DNA from: Sphingobium fuliginis
GTDB taxonomy: Bacteria > Pseudomonadota > Alphaproteobacteria > Sphingomonadales > Sphingomonadaceae
Direction of reading: 5' to 3'
Assembly (NCBI RefSeq): GCF_004152845.1
Contig: NZ_SEON01000004.1
Location: forward strand, 62,001-126,000
Length of the DNA stretch: 64,000 nucleotides
Shown here: positions 17,573-25,375 of the stretch, one piece after another
Numbering within the stretch: position 1 is the stretch's first letter
How the letters are laid out: each line of letters begins with the position of its first letter
The notes under the pieces: generated by a model
Seen by the model: the letters and a program-made list of their open reading frames with translations, nothing else
What the model was told of the DNA's origin: nothing
Database searches by the model: none
Program-made: the position numbers and the translations under genes

Positions 17573-18449
17573 ATGGGCCCTGATCGTCCATGGCGGGGCG
17601 AAGACGATCGACGTCGCGCTGCACGACCGTAACCGCGAAGGGTGCCGGGCAGCCGCCGCGGCGGGCGCGATCGTGCTGCAATTTGGCGGCTGCGCCGTCG
17701 CGGCGGTCGAGGCGGCCATTCGCGTCCTTGAAAATGACAGCATCTTCAACGCGGGCTTCGGCTCCGTCCTGAACGCCGACGGCGCGGTCGAGATGGACGC
17801 GGCGATCATGAACGGCCGCGATCTTTCGGTGGGCGCTGTCGCGGGCGTCCGCCGCATCCGCAACCCGATCGTCGCCGCGCGTGCTCTGATCCCGGCCCGG
17901 CCGGTGCTGCTGGCCGGAGAGGGGGCGGAACGCTTTGCGGAGGAGCAGCAGATAGCGCTGTGCGATCCCGCCGAGATGATCGCGCCCGACCGCATGGCAT
18001 CGGAATATGCCAAGGCCCATGATACCGTCGGCTGCGTCGCGATCGACATGCAGGGGCATATCGCGGCCGGGACATCGACCGGGGGTTTGCCGGGCAAGCA
18101 TCCGGGCCGGATCGGGGACTCGCCGCTTCCCGGTTGCGGACTTTATGCCGATGACGGCATTGGCGGCGTGTCCCTTTCCGGTGACGGCGAAATGATCATC
18201 CGCACGACCATCGCCGCGCATGTCATGCACGCGCTGCAAGCCGGACCGCTCTGCGCCGCCGCCGAAACCGGCCTTGCGCAGCTCGACCGCGTGGGCGGGG
18301 AAGGGGGCGCGATCCTGATCGACCGCCACGGGCGTTTCGGCGTCGCGCATAACAGCGACCATTTCGCGGTCGCGATCCACGGCAGCCGTCTTGCCGAGCC
18401 GCATGGCGCTGTCCACCGACAGGAACTGGAGGGTCTGCTTGATGGCTGA
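17565..18449 (+). CDS. iaaA: Isoaspartyl peptidase / plant-type L-asparaginase
   Basis: 294 residues of the Ntn-hydrolase asparaginase-2 family. Start WALIVHGGAKTI, then GGCAVAAVEAAIRVLENDSIFNAGFGSVLNADG and MDAAIMNG. The autocleavage site and nucleophile are in HDTVGCVAID (Thr about residue 154), and GTSTGGLPGKHPGRIGDSPLPG forms the substrate and sodium loops. It should self-process into alpha and beta chains and hydrolyse beta-Asp-Arg dipeptides released by cyanophycinase, returning Asp and Arg. It overlaps cphA and cphB by 8 bases on each side, which supports that role. Confidence 0.94.
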   Translation: MSEWALIVHGGAKTIDVALHDRNREGCRAAAAAGAIVLQFGGCAVAAVEAAIRVLENDSIFNAGFGSVLNADGAVEMDAAIMNGRDLSVGAVAGVRRIRNPIVAARALIPARPVLLAGEGAERFAEEQQIALCDPAEMIAPDRMASEYAKAHDTVGCVAIDMQGHIAAGTSTGGLPGKHPGRIGDSPLPGCGLYADDGIGGVSLSGDGEMIIRTTIAAHVMHALQAGPLCAAAETGLAQLDRVGGEGGAILIDRHGRFGVAHNSDHFAVAIHGSRLAEPHGAVHRQELEGLLDG

Positions 18450-19266
18450 GGAAGGAGGCCCGCTGATCATCATCGGCGGGCGCGAAGACAAGGAAGGCGA
18501 AAAGCGCATCCTTAAGGAAGTGGCCGAGCGGGTGAAGGATGGGAAACTGGTGATCGCCACGGTGGCGAGCCACCAGCCCGACGGCTATTTCGAATCCTAC
18601 CGGAAGGCCTTTGGCGATCTGGGCCTTGACGATCTGGTGGAACTTTACGTGCATGAACGGGGCGAAACGCTGGAATCCAGCGCGGCGACCCTGTTCGAAA
18701 ATGCCAAGGGCATTTTCTTCACCGGCGGGGATCAACTGCGCATTTCCAGCCAGATCGGCGACACGCCGGTGGAGAAGATGGTCCGGCAGATTCATCTGGA
18801 AGGCGGCGTGGTGGCGGGAACGTCCGCCGGCGCATCGGTGATGAGCGAGACCATGCTGGTCAAGGGCAGTAGCCAGGAATCGCACCGCATCGGCGACCTG
18901 CACATGGCCCCCGGCCTGGGTCTGATCCGCGATGTCATCATCGACCAGCATTTCGCGGAGCGCGGACGCATCGGCCGCCTGATGGGAGCGGTGGCGCAAA
19001 ATCCGCGCGTGCTGGGCATCGGCATCGATGAGGATACCGCCATCCTGGTCCAGGGGCACCGTTTCTGCGTGATCGGTTCCGGGGCGGTCTATATCGTCGA
19101 CGGCTCAGGCGTCACCCACTCCAATATTGCCGAAGCGAGTCCGGAGCGCACCCTGTCCATGCATGACGTCCGCCTGCATGTCCTGAGCCAGGGCGACTGC
19201 TTCGACCTCAAGCGGCGCTGCCCCGAAGCGCCAGGTTCCAATCAGGCAGGGGTTCGGCATGCATGA
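18442..19266 (+). CDS. cphB: Cyanophycinase
   Basis: 274 residues, typical for CphB (serine exopeptidase related to peptidase E). LIIIGGREDKEGEKRIL at the start, GIFFTGGDQLRI in the middle, and the nucleophile elbow AGTSAGASVMS (Ser about residue 130), followed by GLGLIRDVIIDQHFAERGR with the active-site DQH. It releases beta-Asp-Arg dipeptides from cyanophycin in the cytoplasm. ATG 18442 overlaps the iaaA stop by 8 bases (ATGGCTGA). The C-terminus overlaps the methyltransferase start by a further 8 (ATGCATGA). The synthesis and breakdown genes are thus one tightly coupled unit. Confidence 0.95.
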   Translation: MAEEGGPLIIIGGREDKEGEKRILKEVAERVKDGKLVIATVASHQPDGYFESYRKAFGDLGLDDLVELYVHERGETLESSAATLFENAKGIFFTGGDQLRISSQIGDTPVEKMVRQIHLEGGVVAGTSAGASVMSETMLVKGSSQESHRIGDLHMAPGLGLIRDVIIDQHFAERGRIGRLMGAVAQNPRVLGIGIDEDTAILVQGHRFCVIGSGAVYIVDGSGVTHSNIAEASPERTLSMHDVRLHVLSQGDCFDLKRRCPEAPGSNQAGVRHA

Positions 19267-20269
19267 TCTCTCTGCCTTCCGGAAGGCTGAAATTCCCCCT
19301 CCCGCCATGCTGGCGCGCAAGCCGGAAGATGCGGCCATGGAGGAAGAAGCGCTGCGCGAACTCCTGCTGCTTCTGAAGAAGCGGCGCTATGCCTTTGTAA
19401 CGCCGACGCCTCTTTCCCATTCGCGCATATTGGCGCGCGACGCCGCCCGTCCGGCGCGTGACCTGCGCGATGTGTTCGGGTGGAACCGGCCCTTCTCTCC
19501 CGACCTTCTCGATCGCTCCGTAATGGAGTGCCTGAAGCGGGCGGAAATGGTCGAGCACCGGGCGGACGGGATGATGAGGAGCCGCGTGCGGGTCTCCTCG
19601 CTGGATGATGATCTGTTCCTTCATTCCAGCTACCCCACGGTGGATCGCGATGCCGTGTTCTTCGGCCCGGACAGTTACCGGTTCGCGCGCTTGATCCGTC
19701 AGGGGCTTGCGATGCGCCCGGCGCGGCGAGGGGCGCGGATCGCGGATATGGGCGCCGGTACCGGAGTCGGCGCCATCGTCGCTGCCCGCTCATGCCCCCA
19801 GGCCTGCATTGTCATGACCGACGTCAACGCATCCGCCCTGCGTTTCGCGCGGATCAATGCGGGCGTGGCCGGGTTCGGCGCCGGCTATGTGCTGGCCGAC
19901 ACGCTGGACCCGGTGGCGGGCGATTTCGACCTGATCGTGGCGAATCCGCCCTATATCAGGGATCGGCAAGGCCGCGCCTATCGCGACGGCGGGGACGGGC
20001 ATGGCGCAGCCGTGGCCTGGAGGATGGCCGAAAGCGCCTTGTCCCGGCTGAAGCGGGAGGGTCGCCTGCTGCTCTACACCGGCAGCGCCATCGTCGGCGG
20101 GGCGGACGCCCTGCGCGCAAGGCTGTCGGCGCTGGCGGAAAGCCGGGATTGCACTCTGTGCTATAGCGAAATCGACCCGGACATATTCGGGGAAGAGTTG
20201 GAAGGCCCGGCCTATCGCGATGTCGAACGCATCGCGCTGGTCGCCGCTATCTTCACGAGGCGCCACTGA
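19259..20269 (+). CDS. SAM-dependent methyltransferase, HemK/PrmC-like class, in the cyanophycin operon
   Basis: 336 residues. SAM-binding motif I is RIADMGAGTGVGAIVAA (about residue 160), the acidic strand is CIVMTDVNASALRFARINA, and the catalytic motif is LIVANPPYI (about 228). NPPY is typical of N-methyltransferases that act on glutamine, adenine or guanine amino groups. About 150 residues before motif I contain a helical region and EEEALRELLLLLKKRRYAFV, and resemble nothing I recognise with certainty. It is joined to cphB by an 8-base overlap, so it is expressed with cyanophycin metabolism. The target is unknown; it could be a protein, an RNA, a small molecule or cyanophycin itself. Confidence 0.85.
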   Translation: MHDLSAFRKAEIPPPAMLARKPEDAAMEEEALRELLLLLKKRRYAFVTPTPLSHSRILARDAARPARDLRDVFGWNRPFSPDLLDRSVMECLKRAEMVEHRADGMMRSRVRVSSLDDDLFLHSSYPTVDRDAVFFGPDSYRFARLIRQGLAMRPARRGARIADMGAGTGVGAIVAARSCPQACIVMTDVNASALRFARINAGVAGFGAGYVLADTLDPVAGDFDLIVANPPYIRDRQGRAYRDGGDGHGAAVAWRMAESALSRLKREGRLLLYTGSAIVGGADALRARLSALAESRDCTLCYSEIDPDIFGEELEGPAYRDVERIALVAAIFTRRH

Positions 20270-20415
20270 CGCGCCCCGCAACTGGCCATTTCCCCACATT
20301 CCGAATTCGTCCACGCGGCCTAACCCATGGCAAGGAAAATCGGCTTTCGGAACCAGGATCAGGAACGGGAGTCCCGTTCTCGCGCTTATCGGTGAACAGG
20401 CTGACAGGAGCGATC

Positions 20416-21417
20416 ATGAACAAGAGCCGCGGGGGCACGCGAACGCCCTGCACCCATATCGTCATCACGGGCGCGTCGAGCGGCATAGGCCAGGCCACGG
20501 CGCAGGCGTTCGCAGCCCGGGGAGGAAAGCTGGTCCTCGCGGCACGGGATGGCGAGGCGCTGGAAGCCGTGGCGGAGACGTGCCGCAGGGCCGGGGCGGA
20601 GGTGTTGGTCGTACCGCTCGACGTGGCGGATGCGGATGCAGTGCGTCAGCTCGCCCGGTCGGCGCGCGATTTTTGCGGGTCGATCGACCTCTGGTTCAGC
20701 AATGTCGGCGTCGGAGCCGTCGGCAAGTTCGTGGACGTCCCGATCGAGGTGCACGAACGGACGATCCGTTCCAACCTCATCGGCCATATGAACGACGCCC
20801 ATGCGGTGCTGCCGATCTTCATGGCCCAGCGGCACGGCATTTTCGTCAACATGATCTCGCTAGGCGGATTGACCGGCACGCCCTATGCCGCCGCCTATGG
20901 GGCGAGCAAATTCGGCCTGCGCGGTTTTTCGGAAGCATTGCGCGCGGAAATGACCGAATGGCCGGACATCCATATTTGCGACGTCTATCCGGCCTTCGTC
21001 GATACGCCCGCGCTACGCCACGCCGGCAATTATACCGGCAAGGCGCTGACCGCCCCGCCGCCCATACTCGATCCAAGGAGGGTGGCGGCCGCCGTGGTGC
21101 GCCTGGCGGACCGGCCCCGCGACAGCCTGCTGCTGGGGACGCCGACCTGGGCCGTGCGGTTCGCCCATCCATTGGCGCCCTCGCTGCTCAGCCGGATCGG
21201 GAATCTGGCGTTCGGGCGCTATTTTGCCTCTGCGGAACGCGCGCCGGTCACGCGCGGCAATCTGTTCGATCCGCCACGGGACAGCGGCGGTATCGACGGC
21301 GGGTTCCGCAAACCCGCGACGAAACGGCGGAAGGCAGCCCTGGCCACCGGCGCGGGTGTGGCGGCCGGGGTTCTGCTACTCGGCCTGCTGACGCCGCGCC
21401 GGCAGCCCGGGCGTTAG
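20416..21417 (+). CDS. SDR family oxidoreductase with C-terminal hydrophobic segment
   Basis: 333 residues from ATG 20416, chosen because AGGAG sits 5 bases upstream; an in-frame GTG at 20392 lacks this. Rossmann motif [21 protein letters not shown] instead of NNAG, a serine in MISLGG and catalytic [12 protein letters not shown]. After the SDR core comes a basic stretch ([10 protein letters not shown]) and a 17-residue hydrophobic segment near the C-terminus ([15 protein letters not shown]), suggesting a membrane anchor. It follows the methyltransferase after 146 bp and is 4 bp before the flavoprotein. Substrate unknown. Confidence 0.85.
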   Translation: MNKSRGGTRTPCTHIVITGASSGIGQATAQAFAARGGKLVLAARDGEALEAVAETCRRAGAEVLVVPLDVADADAVRQLARSARDFCGSIDLWFSNVGVGAVGKFVDVPIEVHERTIRSNLIGHMNDAHAVLPIFMAQRHGIFVNMISLGGLTGTPYAAAYGASKFGLRGFSEALRAEMTEWPDIHICDVYPAFVDTPALRHAGNYTGKALTAPPPILDPRRVAAAVVRLADRPRDSLLLGTPTWAVRFAHPLAPSLLSRIGNLAFGRYFASAERAPVTRGNLFDPPRDSGGIDGGFRKPATKRRKAALATGAGVAAGVLLLGLLTPRRQPGR

Positions 21418-21421
21418 CGGA

Positions 21422-22336
21422 ATGACGAAGCCCCTGGATTGCCTGGTGGTGGGCGCAGGCCCCGCCGGCCTTACGGCGGCCATCTATCTGGCCCGCTTCC
21501 ATTTGAGGATCAGGATCGCGGACGCGGGCAACAGCCGCGCTGCGCTGATCCCGCATACCCGCAATCATGCAGGCTATCCCGGCGGCATATCGGGCCGGGA
21601 GCTGCTCGCGCTCATGCGCCGGCAGGCGGCGGAATTCGGAGGTGAGGTGACGGAAGGGCTGGTGACGGGACTGGAAAAGGACGGCGATATTTTCCTGGCG
21701 CATATCGGGACCGAGACATGGCAGGCGCGCAGCGTCCTGCTGGCGACCGGCGTGGTGAACAATGCGCCGCCCATATCGCCCGATGTGCACGATGCCGCGC
21801 TTCGGCAGGGGCTGTTGCGCTATTGTCCGATCTGCGACGGCTACGAAGTCACCGACCGGCGTATCGCCGTCATCGGAACGGGCACGCGCGGGACGAACGA
21901 AGCGATGTTCCTGCGCACCTATTCCCCCGACATCAGCTTGATTTCACCTGAGGGCGATCATGAACTGTCCGCCGACCAGCGGGTAAGACTGGAGGAGGCG
22001 GGCATCGCCCTGGTGAACGGTCCTTGCGAACCGCTGCGCATCGACGGCGAAAGCATATCGGTGCCGACGCCGAATGGGGCGCAAGCCTATGACACGGTTT
22101 ATCCGGCGCTTGGATCGATCATCCGGTCGGAACTGGCGATGATGCTGGAGGCCGAAGCGACGGACGACGGCTGCCTCATCGTCGACGACCATCAGCGAAC
22201 GAGCGTGCCGGGCCTTTATGCGGCCGGCGACGTGGCCAAGGGCCTGGACCAGATCAGCCACGCCATGGGGGAGGGGGGCGTCGCCGCCACGACGATCCGA
22301 AACGATCTGGCGGCGAAGATTTCGCTCTTCCGATAA
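21422..22336 (+). CDS. Thioredoxin-reductase-like NAD(P)/FAD oxidoreductase
   Basis: 304 residues, typical for low-molecular-weight thioredoxin reductase. FAD motif [20 protein letters not shown], the second flavin motif [22 protein letters not shown] and a redox pair in [10 protein letters not shown], equivalent to CATCDG in TrxB. The NAD(P) motif is degenerate: [17 protein letters not shown] instead of GGGNSA. The Ala/Gly pattern suggests a TrxR paralogue rather than housekeeping TrxB. It sits 4 bp after the SDR, so the two are probably one transcript. A disulfide- or ferredoxin-linked reductase role is possible. Confidence 0.85.
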   Translation: MTKPLDCLVVGAGPAGLTAAIYLARFHLRIRIADAGNSRAALIPHTRNHAGYPGGISGRELLALMRRQAAEFGGEVTEGLVTGLEKDGDIFLAHIGTETWQARSVLLATGVVNNAPPISPDVHDAALRQGLLRYCPICDGYEVTDRRIAVIGTGTRGTNEAMFLRTYSPDISLISPEGDHELSADQRVRLEEAGIALVNGPCEPLRIDGESISVPTPNGAQAYDTVYPALGSIIRSELAMMLEAEATDDGCLIVDDHQRTSVPGLYAAGDVAKGLDQISHAMGEGGVAATTIRNDLAAKISLFR

Positions 22337-22342
22337 GGCGCG

Positions 22343-22603
22343 TTATCGCCCGGACCCATTTTGTGCCGCGGAGGAACCTGAAGATCCCTGCGTTGCCGTG
22401 GGACTGTCGCTGGCGGAAACGGCGCCCCGCGTGCTGGTCTCGCCATCCGTCATGGCGCTGCCGGGGCCTTCGCCGGGAATGCCGTCGGGCACCGTGCCTG
22501 CGGTCGTGTTGCTCGGCGCGAAAGTGGAATCACCGGAATCGCCCTGATCGGAAGGTGCGCATGCGGTCAGTGCGACAATGAGAAACGCGGGAGCCATTTT
22601 CAT
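22343..22603 (-). CDS. Small Ser/Thr/Gly-rich lipoprotein
   Basis: 86 residues from ATG 22603. Signal sequence MKMAPAFLIVALTAC with lipobox LTAC, so the cysteine would be lipidated and the protein anchored to a membrane. The mature part is low-complexity and acidic to neutral (SDQGDSGDSTFAPSNTT...), with no recognisable domain. A frame extension upstream adds 12 residues, but the lipoprotein signal favours this start, and AGGGGTGA lies upstream. Convergent with the flavoprotein, ending 6 bp from it. Function unknown. Confidence 0.65.
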   Translation of the reverse strand: MKMAPAFLIVALTACAPSDQGDSGDSTFAPSNTTAGTVPDGIPGEGPGSAMTDGETSTRGAVSASDSPTATQGSSGSSAAQNGSGR

Positions 22604-23000
22604 AACATCTTCACCCCTGATGGCTGGTTTATTCTGCAACGACCCGATTTCACGGCCGTTCCGGCAAATCCGTTATCGCGTAAAACTATATTAGATCATC
22701 GTGCAGAAAAGCCGTCGCGAACCTGTCGAAGAATGGGAACCGCGCTGAATGACATGTGTGACACTTTACCGAATTCGCGCGCGGGGGATTAAGTGTCACG
22801 GCTGATTTTTCGGAAAGGAAGAGCATTCTTCGCGGCGCCGGACAGGTCACGACCATTGGCCGTTCAGATCGAGCCGCAGGAAATGGCAATGGACTGCGAA
22901 ATCCCACGCGCTTGCCGGGTAAAGTGTCATCCGTGCTTTTTGTTGGAAGATCGCCGCAGAGGGGGATTCACACGGACTCAGCATGTGCTAGATTCCACAT
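22604..23000. other. Regulatory-looking noncoding region with repeated AAGTGTCA
   Basis: A gene-free stretch of about 400 bp between the divergent lipoprotein and winged-helix genes. The octamer AAGTGTCA occurs three times: inverted at 22759-22766, direct at 22791-22798 and direct at 22922-22929. The first two form a perfect 9-bp inverted repeat GTGACACTT...AAGTGTCAC with a 24-base spacer. The first and third match over 12 bases (TGACACTTTACC and its complement). This suits binding sites for a regulator, perhaps the downstream protein. Confidence 0.5.
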
Positions 23001-23552
23001 ATGTTCCACCAGCCTGATCTCTTCGAGCAATCACCGTCGGCGTCCCGGCCGCCCTCGCTGCCCGTGACGTCCGCGCTTCCCGATCTTGTCGAACGCATAT
23101 CGACGGTGTCGAAGCGGCCCCGCTATGCATTGCTGGTGCTGAAGCTGATCGCTCAGGAAGCGGGTTCCAACGACAGCGTGGGACCTTATGTCGGCAGCGG
23201 CAAGGGGAGGGTGCCGGTCCGTGACTGGCTTTGCCAGGCGCTGGCGCCTCTCGCGCAACGGGATTGTCGGCGTCGCGCCATGATCGATGCGGTTCACGCC
23301 GATCTGATGTCGCGTCCGGGCAATATGGCCGATCCCGAAGAGGTGGAACGGCAGCTCGAACAGGAAGTTCAGTCGCGAATATTGCGATCGGGACGGACGA
23401 ATGTGAGCCGGGTCGTATCGGACCTGGTCCGCGCCGGCCTTTTGCGCCGCCACTATCAGGGGTATCGGGTCGATCATCCCAATCGCGGGGCGCAGCGCGA
23501 AGCGGTCTATACCATCACGCCAGAGGCCAAGCGCGCGCTCCAACGCCATTGA
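23001..23552 (+). CDS. Uncharacterised protein with winged-helix-like C-terminus
   Basis: 183 residues, not recognised as a named family. The central region KRPRYALLVLKLIAQEAG, then VGPYVGSGKGRVPVRDWLCQALAPLA, looks helical. The C-terminal third, RTNVSRVVSDLVRAGLLRRHYQGYR...AVYTITPEAKRAL, has the helix-turn-helix and beta-wing pattern of MarR/PadR-type DNA-binding modules. Its own upstream region carries three AAGTGTCA motifs, so autoregulation is plausible. Start ATG 23001 lies close behind a putative promoter; no strong ribosome-binding site is evident. Confidence 0.6.
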   Translation: MFHQPDLFEQSPSASRPPSLPVTSALPDLVERISTVSKRPRYALLVLKLIAQEAGSNDSVGPYVGSGKGRVPVRDWLCQALAPLAQRDCRRRAMIDAVHADLMSRPGNMADPEEVERQLEQEVQSRILRSGRTNVSRVVSDLVRAGLLRRHYQGYRVDHPNRGAQREAVYTITPEAKRALQRH

Positions 23553-23653
23553 AGGGCGCCGATAATGGCGGTGCCGCTTCCCGCAGGAGCGATTTCGCGA
23601 ACCGGCGCGGACTGCCCCTTGGTTTGCGCGGCGCGCCGGGTTATCCGCGCAGG

Positions 23654-24298
23654 ATGAGCGGCGAGACCATGACGACAGGACAGGCAGGGAAGCGCTGGCA
23701 GGGCGGTCGGCTGCCGCGCGCAGAGGTCGACCGGCGCATCGACCGGCTGCTCGACATCGCGCTGGAGGAGTTCGCGTTGACGGGCTTCGGCGGCACCAGC
23801 CTGGACCGGCTGGTCGAGCGTTCGGGTGTCAGCAAGACCACCATCTATCGCCGTTTCGGCAGCAAGGAAGGGCTGTTCACCGCGCTGATCCATCGCAGCA
23901 TGGAAGCGGTGCGGTCCGGTCTCTGGGCGCTGGAACTGGATGTGGCCGACCCCTTGGGAACGATAGAGCGGTTCATCGCCACCTATACGGAGGTCGCGAT
24001 ATGCCGCCCCATGGGGCGGACCCTGCTCCAGATCGCGGTGGCGGAACGGCGCGACTTTCCTCATCTGGGCGCGATGCTGCTTGCCAATGCCTATGAGGGC
24101 TTCCGGCCGATCAGCGATTATTTCGAACGGCTGATGACGGACGGCGTGCTGCGCCCGGGCGATCCGCAGGACGCCGCCTTCGACCTGCAAGGCCTCATCA
24201 CCCAGGGATTTCGGGTGATGGTCGATGATATTGGCTTCGTCCACCGCGAAGGGCGGGCGCGGGAAATCGCCGGAAGGTTCCTCCGCGGCTGGTCCTGA
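23654..24298 (+). CDS. TetR/AcrR family regulator
   Basis: 214 residues from ATG 23654 (an alternative in-frame ATG lies at 23669). The helix-turn-helix is RIDRLLDIALEEFALTGFGGTSLDRLVERSGVSKTTIYRRFGSKEGLFTALI. The C-terminal domain resembles TetR_C members (LLQIAVAERRDFPHLGAML). The longer upstream opening runs through the previous gene and is not coding. It stands between the winged-helix gene and the TauD/old-yellow pair (opposite strand), so its target is unclear. Confidence 0.9.
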   Translation: MSGETMTTGQAGKRWQGGRLPRAEVDRRIDRLLDIALEEFALTGFGGTSLDRLVERSGVSKTTIYRRFGSKEGLFTALIHRSMEAVRSGLWALELDVADPLGTIERFIATYTEVAICRPMGRTLLQIAVAERRDFPHLGAMLLANAYEGFRPISDYFERLMTDGVLRPGDPQDAAFDLQGLITQGFRVMVDDIGFVHREGRAREIAGRFLRGWS

Positions 24299-24403
24299 TG
24301 CCGTTCGGCATTCCTTCGTCCGGCGGATAGATCATATCCATGATGCATGGCCATCGTCGCTGACCGGCATCGTCGCGCCGGTCAGTAACGGCTCCGCCAT
24401 CGT

Positions 24404-25375
24404 TCAGTCCACCAGCCGCTTCACTTCGCGGTCCCGATCGAGTGTTGGGTCGAGATAGCGCCCGACCTTATAGTCGCCGGCAATGGTCGTGCGCCGGGCG
24501 CTGCGCTTGCAGTCGAGCGGAACGCCATTGGCGGAATGCACGATCCGCCAATTGTCCCAGACGACCATGTCGTTTTCCTGCCATTTGTGGAAATAGGCAT
24601 GGGCTGGATCACCCAGATGTGCCGCCAGCTCTGTCAGCAGCGCATCGCTTTCCGCCCTTTCCATGCCCAGCACATAGCGGGCATGCATGGGCGAGAGTTT
24701 CAGCACCTTCCGGCCCGTTTCCATCTGGGTGATCACCAGCGGATGGACGACAGGCGGGAAATTGTAATGCGATCCCGGCTTGACCGTCGCGCCGACGTCA
24801 AGGCGTTCTATGTCGGTGGGGAAGCCGAATTGACCGGAACAGAAATCGGGGTTGAATTCGTAAACGACCTCCAGCCCCTCGATGCGTTTCTGCATGTCCG
24901 GCGACAGCCGGTCATAGGCCTGGATCGCGTCGATGAAGCCGGTTTCCCCCATGGTGCGGGCCGGTTCCGTCATGCGCAGCACGGCGCCGCGCACGATTGT
25001 AGGCATGAAGCTCTGATCCCAATGCCAGCCCAGCCAGCCTGCGCGATCGATGCCATCCACGCGATAGAAGGGGTTGGGTCGGCCCGAGGGGTCCTGCGGA
25101 TCATAGGCCAGCGTCATCATGAACTGATTGACGGGATCGTTCAGATCGGCCGTGGCTGCGGGTTCCATTTCCCCGAAGATGGTGCTGAGGCGCATCTGCG
25201 CCATGTCGTCGTTGCGGACGTCGCGGAAGAGCAGGATTCCCGCGTCGATCCATGCATCATGGATCGCCTTCCGGGTCGCGCCGTCCAGATCGCGGGTCAG
25301 GTCCGCGCCGACGATTTCCAGTCCGAAAGGTGCGTCGAGCGGGCGGCGTTCGATGGTGGTGGCGATGTTCAGCAT
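24404..25375 (-). CDS. TauD/TfdA-family Fe(II)/2-oxoglutarate dioxygenase
   Basis: 323 residues. The iron triad is visible: HxD in GWHWDQSFMP, and the distal histidine in WRIVHSANGVP. The arginine needed for 2-oxoglutarate follows in SARRTTIAGDY. The N-terminus FGLEIVGADLTRDLDGATRKAIHDAW is typical of TauD/TfdA (taurine or 2,4-D dioxygenases and relatives). It hydroxylates a C-H bond, often cleaving an ether or sulfonate. It overlaps the end of the upstream old-yellow-type gene by 7 bases, so the two are coupled. Confidence 0.92.
   Translation of the reverse strand: MLNIATTIERRPLDAPFGLEIVGADLTRDLDGATRKAIHDAWIDAGILLFRDVRNDDMAQMRLSTIFGEMEPAATADLNDPVNQFMMTLAYDPQDPSGRPNPFYRVDGIDRAGWLGWHWDQSFMPTIVRGAVLRMTEPARTMGETGFIDAIQAYDRLSPDMQKRIEGLEVVYEFNPDFCSGQFGFPTDIERLDVGATVKPGSHYNFPPVVHPLVITQMETGRKVLKLSPMHARYVLGMERAESDALLTELAAHLGDPAHAYFHKWQENDMVVWDNWRIVHSANGVPLDCKRSARRTTIAGDYKVGRYLDPTLDRDREVKRLVD

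Noticed and set aside
14699..18097. Minus-strand open frame of over 1100 codons opposite the cyanophycin genes
   Set aside because: The plus strand carries unmistakable cphA and iaaA with all motifs; the antisense frame has none.
21422..22336. Housekeeping thioredoxin reductase trxB
   Set aside because: CxxC is present, but the nucleotide-binding motif is degenerate and the context is accessory; a paralogue is more likely.
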